From: Sphingomonas paucimobilis NBRC 13935
Lineage (GTDB): Bacteria > Pseudomonadota > Alphaproteobacteria > Sphingomonadales > Sphingomonadaceae
NCBI RefSeq assembly: GCF_000739895.2
Contig: NZ_BBJS01000042.1
Coordinates: 1-59,054, forward strand
DNA: 59,054 nt
Reading direction: 5' to 3'
The notes beneath the pieces are model-generated. The model searched no databases and was not told where the DNA came from. It worked only from the letters and a program-made list of their open reading frames with translations. Both the position numbers and the translations under genes were made by a program. Position 1 is the first letter of the stretch, and each line of letters starts with the position of its first letter. Of this stretch, positions 17,361 to 25,460 are shown piece after piece.

Positions 17361-19331
17361 CTACTTCAACCCGGTCACGAACTCCGCGCCATGCTTCACC
17401 TGCGCGGTCGAGGCCTTGAGCGTGTCGCCGATCGGCTCGGCGCGACCGCCCAGGCAAGGGGCGAGGAAATTCTCGGCCACCGCGTTGAAGGCGATGTTGT
17501 TGGCCGGCCGCGCGAAGCCATGGCCCTCGTCGGGGAACAGGACATAGGTGACGGGGATGTTCTTCGTCGCCATCGCCGCCACGATCTGGTCACTCTCCGC
17601 GACGTTGACGCGCGGGTCGTTGGCGCCCTGCCCGATCAGCAGCGGCTTCTTGATCTGGTCGACAAAGGTCAGCGGTGAGCGTTCCTTGAGAAGGGCGCGC
17701 CCCTCTTCGGTCGTCGGGTCGCCCATCCGCTTGTAGAATTGTTGCTTGCCCGCTTCCCAATAGGGCGGGATCGTCTTCAGAAGCGTGAACAGGTTCGACG
17801 GCCCGACGATATCGACGCCGCACGCGAATTTCTCCGGCGTGAAGGTCAGGCCCGCCAGCGTCGCATAGCCGCCATAAGAGCCGCCCATGATCGCCACCTT
17901 GTCGGGGGTGGTGACGCCCTGTTTGACCGCCCAGTCGACCGCGTCGATCAGGTCGTCATGCATCTTGCGGCCCCATTGCAGGTCGCCCGCCGAGATGAAA
18001 TTCTTCCCAAAGCCGGTCGAGCCGCGATAATTGACCGACAGCACCGCATAGCCGCGATTGGCGAGCCACTGATGATAGCCGTTAAAGCCATAGCCGTCGC
18101 GCGCCCAGGGTCCGCCATGGACGAACAACACCATCGGCACCGGCCCGGTCACGCCCTTGGGCTTGGTCAGGTACGACACCAGCGTCAGCCCGTCGCGCGC
18201 GGGGATTTCCACCGCCTCCATCGGCACCAGCGGCGCATCGGCCAGTTCGGGGCGGCTGACGTAAAGCTGGGTCAGCTTCTTCGCCTTGCGGTCGTATAGC
18301 CAGGTCGAGGCCGGCGCGGTCACCGGATCGAAAGTGACGAGCCATTTGTCATCGGCATCGGTGCGCGACCCGATCGCGAATTCGCCCTTGTTCTGTGCCT
18401 TCAGAAAGGCGAGATCGGCCTTCACCGCATCGCCGACCGGCACATAGTCGCGCTTCAGGTAATTGACCGAATAGGCCTCGACCCGGCCGGTCTTGGGGTT
18501 GAACAGACCGCCGCCGACATCGGCCTTGGGGCTTTCGCCGATCACGGCCATCTTGCCGCTGCCCATGTCCTGCGCCATCAGCGCGGCGGTGTTCCGGCCC
18601 CGGCTGTCCATCCAGTAGAGCGTCTTGCCATCAACCGTGAAGCCCAGCGGCGAGGTGGTCAACGAATCGTCCAGCCCGAACTGCACGACCGGCGTCGCCT
18701 CCACATTGGTGCCGTTGACGCGGTAATAGTCGGAGCCGCCATCGGGCCGCGCCTTGGCTGCCATGCGCAGCTTCAACTGATCGTCGGCGAGGAACCCGGC
18801 ATAGCCGTCATTCTGCATCACCTTGGTCAGCGCGCCGGTGGTCAGGTTCAGTTCGTACACGTCATGCCAGCGCGGGTCGCGATTGTTGACGCCGACCAGG
18901 ATACGGTCCTTGATCGTCTCGCTGGTGCCGACGATCTGAACCCGGGTCTTCTCGAACGGGGTCAGCGCCTTTTGCTCGCCGGTCGCGACGTTGACGCCGT
19001 AGAGCAGGAAATTCTCGTCGCCGCCCTTGTCGTTGACGAACAGAATCGACTTGGAATCCGGCGACCAGAAGCTTTGGCGGATCGGCCGGGTCTTCTCGGC
19101 GGTCAGCGGCTTGGCCTGATCGGGGGTGGCGATCGGCGCGACCCAGACGTTCAGCACCCCGTCGCGCGGCGCGATGAAACTGATCCACTTGCCATCGGGC
19201 GACAGCTGTCCACCGACCTTGGTCGGATTGCCGAACAGCTTGGCCCGTTCGATCAGCGGGACGTCCGCCGCCATCGCCGATTGCGCCACCATCAACGCGG
19301 CTCCCGCCGCCAACAAAGCCTTGAATACCAT
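17361..19331 (-). CDS. Exported S9 family (acylaminoacyl/dipeptidyl-type) serine peptidase
   Basis: The 656-residue enzyme has a signal peptide (MVFKALLAAGAALMVAQSAMAAD), an N-terminal WD40/TolB-like propeller (QLSPDGKWISFIAP, RQSFWSPDSKSILFVND) and a C-terminal alpha/beta-hydrolase. The catalytic triad is Ser485 in GGSYGG, Asp572 in GANDPRV and His604 in DEGHGF. This is the prolyl-oligopeptidase-like group annotated in sphingomonads as S9 family peptidase, working on short peptides in the periplasm. I chose ATG 19331; a 20-residue extension upstream lacks similarity. It appears to be a single-gene unit between the exporter and a small divergent ORF. Confidence 0.92.
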   Translation of the reverse strand: MVFKALLAAGAALMVAQSAMAADVPLIERAKLFGNPTKVGGQLSPDGKWISFIAPRDGVLNVWVAPIATPDQAKPLTAEKTRPIRQSFWSPDSKSILFVNDKGGDENFLLYGVNVATGEQKALTPFEKTRVQIVGTSETIKDRILVGVNNRDPRWHDVYELNLTTGALTKVMQNDGYAGFLADDQLKLRMAAKARPDGGSDYYRVNGTNVEATPVVQFGLDDSLTTSPLGFTVDGKTLYWMDSRGRNTAALMAQDMGSGKMAVIGESPKADVGGGLFNPKTGRVEAYSVNYLKRDYVPVGDAVKADLAFLKAQNKGEFAIGSRTDADDKWLVTFDPVTAPASTWLYDRKAKKLTQLYVSRPELADAPLVPMEAVEIPARDGLTLVSYLTKPKGVTGPVPMVLFVHGGPWARDGYGFNGYHQWLANRGYAVLSVNYRGSTGFGKNFISAGDLQWGRKMHDDLIDAVDWAVKQGVTTPDKVAIMGGSYGGYATLAGLTFTPEKFACGVDIVGPSNLFTLLKTIPPYWEAGKQQFYKRMGDPTTEEGRALLKERSPLTFVDQIKKPLLIGQGANDPRVNVAESDQIVAAMATKNIPVTYVLFPDEGHGFARPANNIAFNAVAENFLAPCLGGRAEPIGDTLKASTAQVKHGAEFVTGLK

Positions 19332-19451
19332 GCCATGCTCCCACCTATGACTGTATTGCCAAAGCATGACACCAGCTTCTCCATCCGACAAGCGCGATTT
19401 CGGAACCGCTGGCCGCTGCGTACGTTTTTACCAGCAAGTGGAGGCGGTTAC

Positions 19452-19682
19452 ATGCAACCGATTTTCTATGTGATGGCGATCCTGGGCTGCGGAGATGGCA
19501 GCGTCGATTGCACCGAGGCGCGGATGGTCCCCGCCCGCTACGAAACCATGGCCCAGTGCCGCGCCGATCTCGCCAACCGGATCGCCGCCAATACCGATGT
19601 GCCCTATCCCGTGATCGGTGCCGACTGTCGCCGCATCGGCGCGCAGGTTGCGAAGGCCGAGCGCAAGCCTTCGCAGGGCTGA
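19452..19682 (+). CDS. Small Cys-containing hypothetical protein, 76 aa
   Basis: This short gene starts with ATG 19452, nine bases after a strong ribosome site (GTGGAGG). The product MQPIFYVMAILGCGDG... has a short hydrophobic start and four Cys residues (in GCGDGSVDCTEAR, AQCRADLA, GADCRRIG). Periodic Cys spacing and the balanced composition suggest a real small secreted or membrane-associated protein of the kind often seen in sphingomonads. I do not recognise a named family. It is divergent from the S9 peptidase gene. Confidence 0.65.
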   Translation: MQPIFYVMAILGCGDGSVDCTEARMVPARYETMAQCRADLANRIAANTDVPYPVIGADCRRIGAQVAKAERKPSQG

Positions 19683-19696
19683 TCCCGCCCGCCCGC

Positions 19697-19784
19697 TCGA
19701 CCTGAGCAAGGTCGAAAGTTATGGGGATTCCGTCGCCACCTTTCGAGCAGCCGTTGACACAGAGCCTTCGACTTCGCTCAGGCG
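19697..19784. repeat. Inverted pair of the CTTCGACTTCGCTCAG intergenic repeat
   Basis: CGACCTGAGCAAGGTCGAA (about 19699-19717) and CCTTCGACTTCGCTCAGG (19765-19782) form an imperfect inverted pair in the gap between a small gene and crtB. Better-preserved copies occur at 25127-25218 and 49155-49247. It could fold into a long hairpin between the converging genes. Confidence 0.55.
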
Positions 19785-19794
19785 GGGAGGCGAG

Positions 19795-20745
19795 CTACCG
19801 GGGCCGCGTCCAAAGGGTTGGATCACGTGGGAGGATTTTCATTTTGTCCCTCCGCGCCGCCTGAACGCCGGCGACCGTCATGAAGCGCAGCTTCTCCGCC
19901 TTGCCGGTTCCGACCCTGCTGTCCCAGGCGCGCCGCCCCCGCTTGGCAACCTTGCGGCCGATCGCGCCATAGATCGCCGCCGCCGATAGCACCGCCCAGG
20001 CCGAGCGATAGGAAAGCGCCGGCGTCCCCATCCGTGCGCTCGCCTCGAACCGGGCAGCCTGATCGGTCAGCCGCCGGGCCAGCGCGGTCAGCCCCGGCCG
20101 GTGCGAGGGGGCCATGATCGCATCGGGCGCGATGCTCTTATAGGCGAGCCACTCGCGCGGCAGATAATGCCGCCCGGCGCCGGCATCTTCGGCAATGTCG
20201 CGCGCGATATTGGCCAGTTGAAACGCCATTCCCAAATCACAAGCTCGGTCGAGCGTCGCCTCGTCATCCGGCCGCACCCCCATCGTCACCGCCATCATGC
20301 AGCCGACGACGCCCGCGACGTGATAGCAATAGCGATAGAGGTCCGCCTCGCTCTGCGGCCGCCAATCCTCGGCATCCAGCGCGAAGCCGGCGATCAGGTC
20401 ACGGGGCCAGCGATGCGGCATCCCCGTCTCCGCCACCACCACGCGCAGCGCGTCGAAGGCAGGATCACCCACCACCTGCCCCGCCAGCGCCGCCTCGGTC
20501 TTGTCGGTCAGCTCGGCCAGCCGCGCGGGCGCATCGGCCACGCGGGTCATGCCATGGCCATGATCCTGCCCATCGGCGATATCGTCGCACCGCCGGCACC
20601 AGGCATAGAGCAGCCAGGCGCGCTCGCGCGTTTCGGGATCGAACAACAGGCTGGCCGCCGCGAAACTCTTCGAGCCGCGTGCGATCGAGTCCTTGGCCGC
20701 CGCCACCAGCGCCGCCCGTTCGGTCGGGGCGGCGGGCCGGGTCAC
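19795..20745 (-). CDS. crtB: Phytoene synthase
   Basis: CrtB joins two geranylgeranyl diphosphates to phytoene, the first committed carotenoid step. The 316-residue protein has the two Asp-rich motifs that bind Mg-diphosphate, DDIAD at residues 54-58 and DIAED at 183-187 within QLANIARDIAEDAGAGRHYLP, and KSFAAASLLFDPETRERAWLLYAWCR near the start. Its ATG overlaps the stop of the upstream LOG-family gene (ATGA). In many sphingomonads crtB follows crtI directly; here it is 4.5 kb away and inverted, with an exporter and a peptidase in between. Confidence 0.96.
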   Translation of the reverse strand: MTRPAAPTERAALVAAAKDSIARGSKSFAAASLLFDPETRERAWLLYAWCRRCDDIADGQDHGHGMTRVADAPARLAELTDKTEAALAGQVVGDPAFDALRVVVAETGMPHRWPRDLIAGFALDAEDWRPQSEADLYRYCYHVAGVVGCMMAVTMGVRPDDEATLDRACDLGMAFQLANIARDIAEDAGAGRHYLPREWLAYKSIAPDAIMAPSHRPGLTALARRLTDQAARFEASARMGTPALSYRSAWAVLSAAAIYGAIGRKVAKRGRRAWDSRVGTGKAEKLRFMTVAGVQAARRDKMKILPRDPTLWTRPR

Positions 20746-21323
20746 AGGTCGCCCGCGTTCATGCGAACGATCGGCTGGGTGGGAACATGCACCGCCATCC
20801 GCTCCAGCAGCCCGTCCAGCGTTTCATCGACGATCAGCAATTCGCGGTGCTGCGGCCGCAGGAAGCCGACCTCGCCCATCTTGTCCCAGAAGGCGACGAG
20901 ATGGTCGTAATAGCCGCCCGTGTTGAGCAGCCCGACCGGATCGGCATGATAGCCGAGCTGCGCCCAGCTCAATGCTTCCCACAATTCGTCCATCGTGCCG
21001 GTGCCGCCGGCGATGGTGACGAAACCGTCGGACAGATCAGTGAACGCCTTCTTCCGCTCGTGCATGCCGGGCACGACGTGCAGTTCGGTCAGGCCGCGAT
21101 GCGCGACCTCGGCATCGACCAGCGCCTGCGGGATGATGCCGATCACCTCGCCGCCGGCCGCCAGCGCCGCATCGGCGACCGCGCCCATCAGGCCCAGCCG
21201 ACCGCCGCCATAGACGACGCCGATCCCCCGCTCCGCCAGTCCGCGCCCGACAGCACGCGCCGTCTCGATATATTGAGGGTCCGAGGGGGTCGCCGACCCG
21301 CAGTAAATGGCCAATCGCTTCAT
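20742..21323 (-). CDS. LOG family protein (TIGR00730, nucleotide monophosphate phosphoribohydrolase-like)
   Basis: The 193-residue Rossmann-fold protein has the signature GGGRLGLMG at about 39-47 and the family motif around 105-113, AGGTGTMDE (canonically PGGxGTxxE, with Ala replacing the first Pro here). Members cleave cytokinin riboside monophosphates or AMP/CMP-like nucleotides to the base and ribose 5-phosphate. I chose ATG 21323 (MKRLAIYCGSA); the longer frame to 21359 is unsupported. It is translationally coupled to crtB, which follows. This pairing is seen in other sphingomonads as far as I recall, but the functional reason is unclear. Confidence 0.93.
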   Translation of the reverse strand: MKRLAIYCGSATPSDPQYIETARAVGRGLAERGIGVVYGGGRLGLMGAVADAALAAGGEVIGIIPQALVDAEVAHRGLTELHVVPGMHERKKAFTDLSDGFVTIAGGTGTMDELWEALSWAQLGYHADPVGLLNTGGYYDHLVAFWDKMGEVGFLRPQHRELLIVDETLDGLLERMAVHVPTQPIVRMNAGDL

Positions 21324-21400
21324 GATGGGAGCGCTAGGCCATGGCGCGGGGTGGGGCAAGCGGGGTTGCGGCCAGCCGACCGGCTCCGTCTTTCGCCACG

Positions 21401-21661
21401 TCAGGCGAAGACGGCCACTGTGCCCACGATCAGCGTCACCCAGAACAGCAGAAAGACGAAATTGCCGCGCCAGCCCGACGATACCGCTGGACCGTCGAGA
21501 TACTCGGTAGCATGCGCGCCATCCAGAAACCGTACCATGCGCCGGGCGAGCGCCACCACGATCCAGTCCACAGCGCCGATCGGATCGAGATCGAGCAACT
21601 GGCGCAGCGGTGCGCGTTCATAGAGGCTCACCATACGGCCGAAGCCCCGTCGAATAGTCAT
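21401..21661 (-). CDS. Hypothetical small membrane protein, 86 aa
   Basis: Third gene of an unknown operon. The product has a charged N-terminal part (LYERAPLRQLLDLDPIGAVDWIVVALARRMVRFLDG) and one C-terminal transmembrane helix (FVFLLFWVTLIVGTVAVFA), so it looks like a tail-anchored protein. The start ATG 21661 overlaps the stop of the lipoprotein gene before it (ATGA). An internal ATG at 21634 is an alternative start. No family recognised. Confidence 0.6.
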   Translation of the reverse strand: MTIRRGFGRMVSLYERAPLRQLLDLDPIGAVDWIVVALARRMVRFLDGAHATEYLDGPAVSSGWRGNFVFLLFWVTLIVGTVAVFA

Positions 21662-21993
21662 GAAATGGGCGAGGTTTCCGTACAACGAACATTGGCGATG
21701 TTTAGCTGTTGGGCGGCCCTTCTTGCTTCCGCCACGAACGGCGCCTGCGCTTCGCAACCACCCGAAAAATCGATGAACATGGTCTTTGCGCCATCATCTG
21801 CCAGACCCGACGTTCGGATAAGCGCCTTATCGGCGGATCGGGTTGTCAATTGGTCAACCAATTCCCACCCCTGCTGCTGTGATGGCGGATCGAATAGGAG
21901 ATAGCCATGCCCCCCCCCATCGGGAGCGGGACTGCGCGTCTCGCCACAGGCCGCCAGGAGAGCCAGTGCGCCCATCGCCATTGCGATTCTCAT
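21658..21993 (-). CDS. Hypothetical lipoprotein, 111 aa
   Basis: Second gene of the unknown operon. A lipoprotein signal is clear: MRIAMAMGALALLAACGE, with the lipid-modified Cys at residue 16. The mature part contains two further Cys residues (GGCEAQAPFV and NVRCTETS) and a predicted alpha/beta pattern (MFIDFSGGC). The start overlaps the stop of the upstream gene by one base (TAATG), and its own stop overlaps the next start. I do not recognise a family. Confidence 0.7.
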   Translation of the reverse strand: MRIAMAMGALALLAACGETRSPAPDGGGHGYLLFDPPSQQQGWELVDQLTTRSADKALIRTSGLADDGAKTMFIDFSGGCEAQAPFVAEARRAAQQLNIANVRCTETSPIS

Positions 21994-22691
21994 TAACTCC
22001 CCCCTCGCACCAAATTGACCGCTCGTTCCCACAAACTTGGATCGCGAAACGTCACGTCTCTCCGATCGAAGGGCGCAACGATTTCGCTCTTGTCATCGGC
22101 TAGAACGTACACGCGGAGGATGCCCGCACCGTTGGCCAAGGGTCCGATTGCCGTCGCCCGTCCTCTCTGGGGTGCCTTGGACATAGCTCCGATTGCAGCA
22201 CTACCCATTGCTGAGGCTTGCGCCTTGGCGGAAGCGGCAGGCTTAGGAGCGTTTCGTATCCCCTTCCCACTCGCTTGGCCGGAGTACCTCGTACGACGAA
22301 ACCAGATTCGCCATGCGACCGGCCTAGTACTGACGGAACTTCGAAATATCTGAGGTCGCAACTCGCCATAGCTTAGCGCGACCCTTCGATCTTTTACCAT
22401 GGCGGCGGCGTTGCCCAGACTGACCGGCAAACCAAAAAGATTGGATTTTACCCGACTTTCCATAAATTCGCGGTCTAAGCTTTGCTGTCGGGCCGCAATG
22501 GCCTCGGGACGCCCGCCACGTACCGGCCGTGAATTGACTTGAAAGTCGAACTCACTCTTGCCGATCCGCATGTCGTATTTTTCTACGGCTATGGCTTTGC
22601 CGGCCGTAAAATACAGAGTCTGCCCTTCATCGACTGTTGCGATCAGTCGAAAATTTTCATTGCCGATCCGGATCACGGTATGGTTTGCCAT
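21993..22691 (-). CDS. Hypothetical protein, 232 aa
   Basis: First gene of the unknown operon. ATG 22691 has an AAGGAG ribosome site about 10 bases upstream. The product has no signal peptide. Its N-terminal half is beta-rich (HTVIRIGNENFRLIATVDEGQTLYFTAG). The middle is very basic and low-complexity (WRIWFRRTRY, then an Ala/Lys/Ser-rich linker of about 45 residues), and the C-terminus returns to an ordered segment (GILRVYVLADDKSEIVAPFDRRDV). Base composition over 22.0-22.7 kb is less GC-rich than the flanks, which suggests recent acquisition. Function unknown. Confidence 0.65.
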   Translation of the reverse strand: MANHTVIRIGNENFRLIATVDEGQTLYFTAGKAIAVEKYDMRIGKSEFDFQVNSRPVRGGRPEAIAARQQSLDREFMESRVKSNLFGLPVSLGNAAAMVKDRRVALSYGELRPQIFRSSVSTRPVAWRIWFRRTRYSGQASGKGIRNAPKPAASAKAQASAMGSAAIGAMSKAPQRGRATAIGPLANGAGILRVYVLADDKSEIVAPFDRRDVTFRDPSLWERAVNLVRGGS

Positions 22692-22800
22692 TCCATTCTC
22701 GCTCCTTCCAACGCTGATAGCATAGCAAACGCATCAGGAGGGAAACAGCTTGCGGGATGTGCCCTTCCCCCGCCCCCATGCCGTCGCTACATGGACGCCG

Positions 22801-24570
22801 ATGGTCGCCGACCCCCTTGCCAAGCTCCATGAAGTCTTCGGGTACAGCCAGTTCCGGGGTGTCCAGGAACAGGTGGTCGACCGCGTGCTCGGCAAACAGC
22901 GGACTTTGGCGGTCATGCCGACCGGCGCGGGCAAGTCGCTGTGTTACCAGCTGCCCGCGGTGATGATGAACGGATGTTGCGTCGTGGTCAGCCCGCTGAT
23001 CGCGCTGATGCACGACCAGTTGCGCGCCGCCGAAGCAGTCGGCATCCGCGCCGCCACGCTGACCAGCGTCGACCAGAACCGCGCCGAGACGGTCGCGCGC
23101 TTCCGCGACGGCCAGCTCGACCTTCTGTATGTCGCGCCCGAGCGCGCTTCGTCGGGGCATTTCCGCGAGCTGCTGGCCTCCGCGCCGCTCAGCCTGTTCG
23201 CGATCGACGAGGCGCACTGCGTCAGCGAATGGGGGCATGACTTCCGCCCCGATTACCGGCTGCTCGAACCGTTGATGGATGCCTTTCCGGAGGTGCCCCG
23301 GCTGGCGCTGACCGCGACCGCCGATGCGCATACCCGCGCCGACATCGCCAAGCAGCTGGGCATTCCGGTCGAGGGGATGATCGTCTCGGGCTTCGATCGG
23401 CCCAATATCCGCTATGCGATCAGCCCCAAGGCCAATGTGAACCTGCAGATCGCGCGGGTGGTCGCCGACACGCCGGGCCCCGGCATCGTCTATGCCCAGA
23501 CGCGCGCCGCGACCGAGAAACTGGCGGAAGCGCTGGCGCGGACGGGGCGGCCGGTGCGCGCCTATCATGCGGGACTCGACCCAGCGATCCGCGCCAAGAA
23601 CCAGGCCGATTTCGTCGCGAGCGAGGACATGGTGATCTGCGCGACCGTCGCCTTCGGCATGGGGATCGACAAGCCCGATGTGCGCTTCGTCGCCCATGCC
23701 GGGCTGCCCAAGTCGATCGAGGCCTATTATCAGGAGACGGGGCGCGCCGGGCGCGACGGCGACCCTTCCGTCGCGCATCTCTTCTGGGGCGCCGACGATT
23801 TTGCGCGGGCCCGCCAACGCATCGCCGAGGTCGAACCCGAACGCCAGCCCGGCGAGCGTGCACGCCTGTCCGCTCTCGGTGCGCTGGTCGAGACGGGCGG
23901 GTGCCGCCGCCGCATCCTGCTACGCCATTTTGGCGAGGAGCTGGCGGAGGATTGCGGCAATTGCGACAATTGCCTGGGGTCGCCCGATGCGGTCGATGCG
24001 ACGACCACCGCGCAGAAATTCCTCTCTGCCGTGTTCCGCACCGGCCAGATGTTCGGCGCGGGCTATATCGAGCAGGTGCTGACTGGCCAGTCGAGCGAGC
24101 GCAGCCTGATGAACGGGCATGAGGCGCTGTCGGTGTGGAACATCGTCGACGGCGACGAGGTGGCGTTGCTCAAGCCGGTGCACCGCGCGCTGTTGCTGCG
24201 CGATGCGTTGCGCACCAATCCCCATGGCGGGCTGGAGTTCGGCCCCGCCGCGCGTGCGCTGATCAAGGGCGAGGCGCGGCTGTCGCTGGTCGTGCCGCCC
24301 AAGCGGGAGCGTAAAGGCCGCCGCGCCGCGCCCGTGGCCGCCAATCCGGCCGACAATCCGCTGTTCGAGGCGCTGCGCGCCAAGCGTCGCGAGCTGGCGC
24401 AGGAGGCGGGCGTGCCGCCTTACGTCATCTTCCACGACTCGGTGCTGCGCGACATGGCGGCGCAGCGGCCGAACAGCCGCGCGGCGCTGTCGCTCCTGTC
24501 CGGGATCGGCGCGCGCAAGCTGGATGCTTATGGCGAGGCCTTTCTGGCGGTGATCCGCGACGCCGGCTAA
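22801..24570 (+). CDS. recQ: ATP-dependent DNA helicase RecQ
   Basis: RecQ unwinds DNA 3'-5' in recombination and fork repair. The 589-residue product has Walker A TGAGKS at 41-46, DEAH at 136-139 within IDEAHCVSEWGHDFRPDY, and the motif VI region YYQETGRAGRDG. A zinc-binding RecQ-Ct segment follows (CRRRILLRHFGE...CGNCDNC, near residues 365-390), with an HRDC domain at the C-terminus (about 515-589). I chose ATG 22801 (MVADPLAKLHEVFGYSQFRGVQ), matching the usual RecQ N-terminus; an upstream TTG at 22750 is possible. It is divergent from the unknown operon, with 109 bases between them. Confidence 0.96.
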   Translation: MVADPLAKLHEVFGYSQFRGVQEQVVDRVLGKQRTLAVMPTGAGKSLCYQLPAVMMNGCCVVVSPLIALMHDQLRAAEAVGIRAATLTSVDQNRAETVARFRDGQLDLLYVAPERASSGHFRELLASAPLSLFAIDEAHCVSEWGHDFRPDYRLLEPLMDAFPEVPRLALTATADAHTRADIAKQLGIPVEGMIVSGFDRPNIRYAISPKANVNLQIARVVADTPGPGIVYAQTRAATEKLAEALARTGRPVRAYHAGLDPAIRAKNQADFVASEDMVICATVAFGMGIDKPDVRFVAHAGLPKSIEAYYQETGRAGRDGDPSVAHLFWGADDFARARQRIAEVEPERQPGERARLSALGALVETGGCRRRILLRHFGEELAEDCGNCDNCLGSPDAVDATTTAQKFLSAVFRTGQMFGAGYIEQVLTGQSSERSLMNGHEALSVWNIVDGDEVALLKPVHRALLLRDALRTNPHGGLEFGPAARALIKGEARLSLVVPPKRERKGRRAAPVAANPADNPLFEALRAKRRELAQEAGVPPYVIFHDSVLRDMAAQRPNSRAALSLLSGIGARKLDAYGEAFLAVIRDAG

Positions 24571-24583
24571 TATCGCCTGCGTC

Positions 24584-25108
24584 ATGACCTTTGCGAGCCC
24601 CACCCCGACCCTGACGACCGAGCGGCTGAGCTTGCGCGGCCACCATCCCGACGATCTCGACGCGCTGGCGGCGATGTGGGCCGATCCCGCCGTATACGGG
24701 ATGATCGGCGGCAAGCCCCGTTCGCGCGAAGAGGTGTGGATTCGGCTGCTCCGCTCGATCGGTTGCTGGACGGTGTTCGGCTATGGCGCCTGGGTGGTGT
24801 GCGACCGGGCGACGGGTGCGGTGCTGGGCGATATCGGGCTGCTCGAGTCGCGGCGGGCGATTATACCGGAGTTGACGGTGCCGGAGGTGGGCTGGACCTT
24901 GGTTCCAGCGGCGCATGGCCAGGGCTATGCGGGTGAGGCGATGCGCGCGGTGCTGGACTGGGCGGATGCGAACGGCATCGACCGGACCTGCTGCATCATC
25001 GATCCGGGCAATGCCGCGTCGATCCGGCTGGCCGAGAAGCTGGGCTACCGCGCGCCGGTGGAGGGGGTTTATTACGAGCGGCCGATCCTGATCTTCCACC
25101 GGGTATAA
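24584..25108 (+). CDS. GNAT family N-acetyltransferase (RimJ/RimL type)
   Basis: The 174-residue protein has the typical opening TLTTERLSLRGHHPDDLDALAAMWADPAVY, the central EVGWTLVPAAHGQGYAGEAMRAVLDWA carrying the acetyl-CoA pyrophosphate loop (Q/RGxGxA-like), and the C-terminal NAASIRLAEKLGYR. It acetylates a protein N-terminus or a small amine; the substrate cannot be told. It follows recQ by 13 bases on the same strand and probably shares its transcript. Confidence 0.9.
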   Translation: MTFASPTPTLTTERLSLRGHHPDDLDALAAMWADPAVYGMIGGKPRSREEVWIRLLRSIGCWTVFGYGAWVVCDRATGAVLGDIGLLESRRAIIPELTVPEVGWTLVPAAHGQGYAGEAMRAVLDWADANGIDRTCCIIDPGNAASIRLAEKLGYRAPVEGVYYERPILIFHRV

Positions 25109-25460
25109 GTCAGCCCTGCCCCCTGCCTCCGTTCGCACTGAGCGACGTCGAAGTGGACGGGATTCCATCTGGGCAGAGGGCGCGACATGGGCTTCGACGT
25201 CGCTCAGCCTGAACGGAGGTTTGAGTTAGAGTTCGTGCGGGGGCGCGGAGTGATAGCGCCCGGCCGGCAGGCCGCTTCTCATGACCGACGGTGCGGCAGC
25301 GGCGGAGGATGAACGCGTTCCCGACGCTGACGCGCATCCCGCCCTCTCTGCGCCTCCGCGCCTCCGCGCCTCCGCGCCTCCGCGCGAATAAAAGGCCACG
25401 GGCCTCTCGCCTGACGAGAAATGGTACAACCCCTCGCCCCAATGGTTTACACTGTTCTTT
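25109..25460. repeat. Gene-free gap with an inverted repeat pair and a 9-base tandem repeat
   Basis: The 352-base gap holds two parts. First, CTCCGTTCGCACTGAGCGAC (from 25127) and its inverted mate CTTCGACGTCGCTCAGCCTG (from 25192) match at about 24 of 27 positions and could form a long hairpin. Second, at about 25350-25386 the unit CCTCCGCGC is repeated four times in tandem. The stretch between (about 25240-25350) resembles the degenerate element at 51119-51300. No gene is supported. Confidence 0.6.

Noticed and set aside
25350..25386. The tandem CCTCCGCGC repeats as a CRISPR array
   Set aside because: Units are only nine bases with no spacers, and no cas genes are present.
25110..25442. 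Minus-strand frame in the gap before the hydroxylase gene
   Set aside because: Its translation is made of tandem repeats (GGAEARR) and the inverted repeat pair; no sign of a protein.
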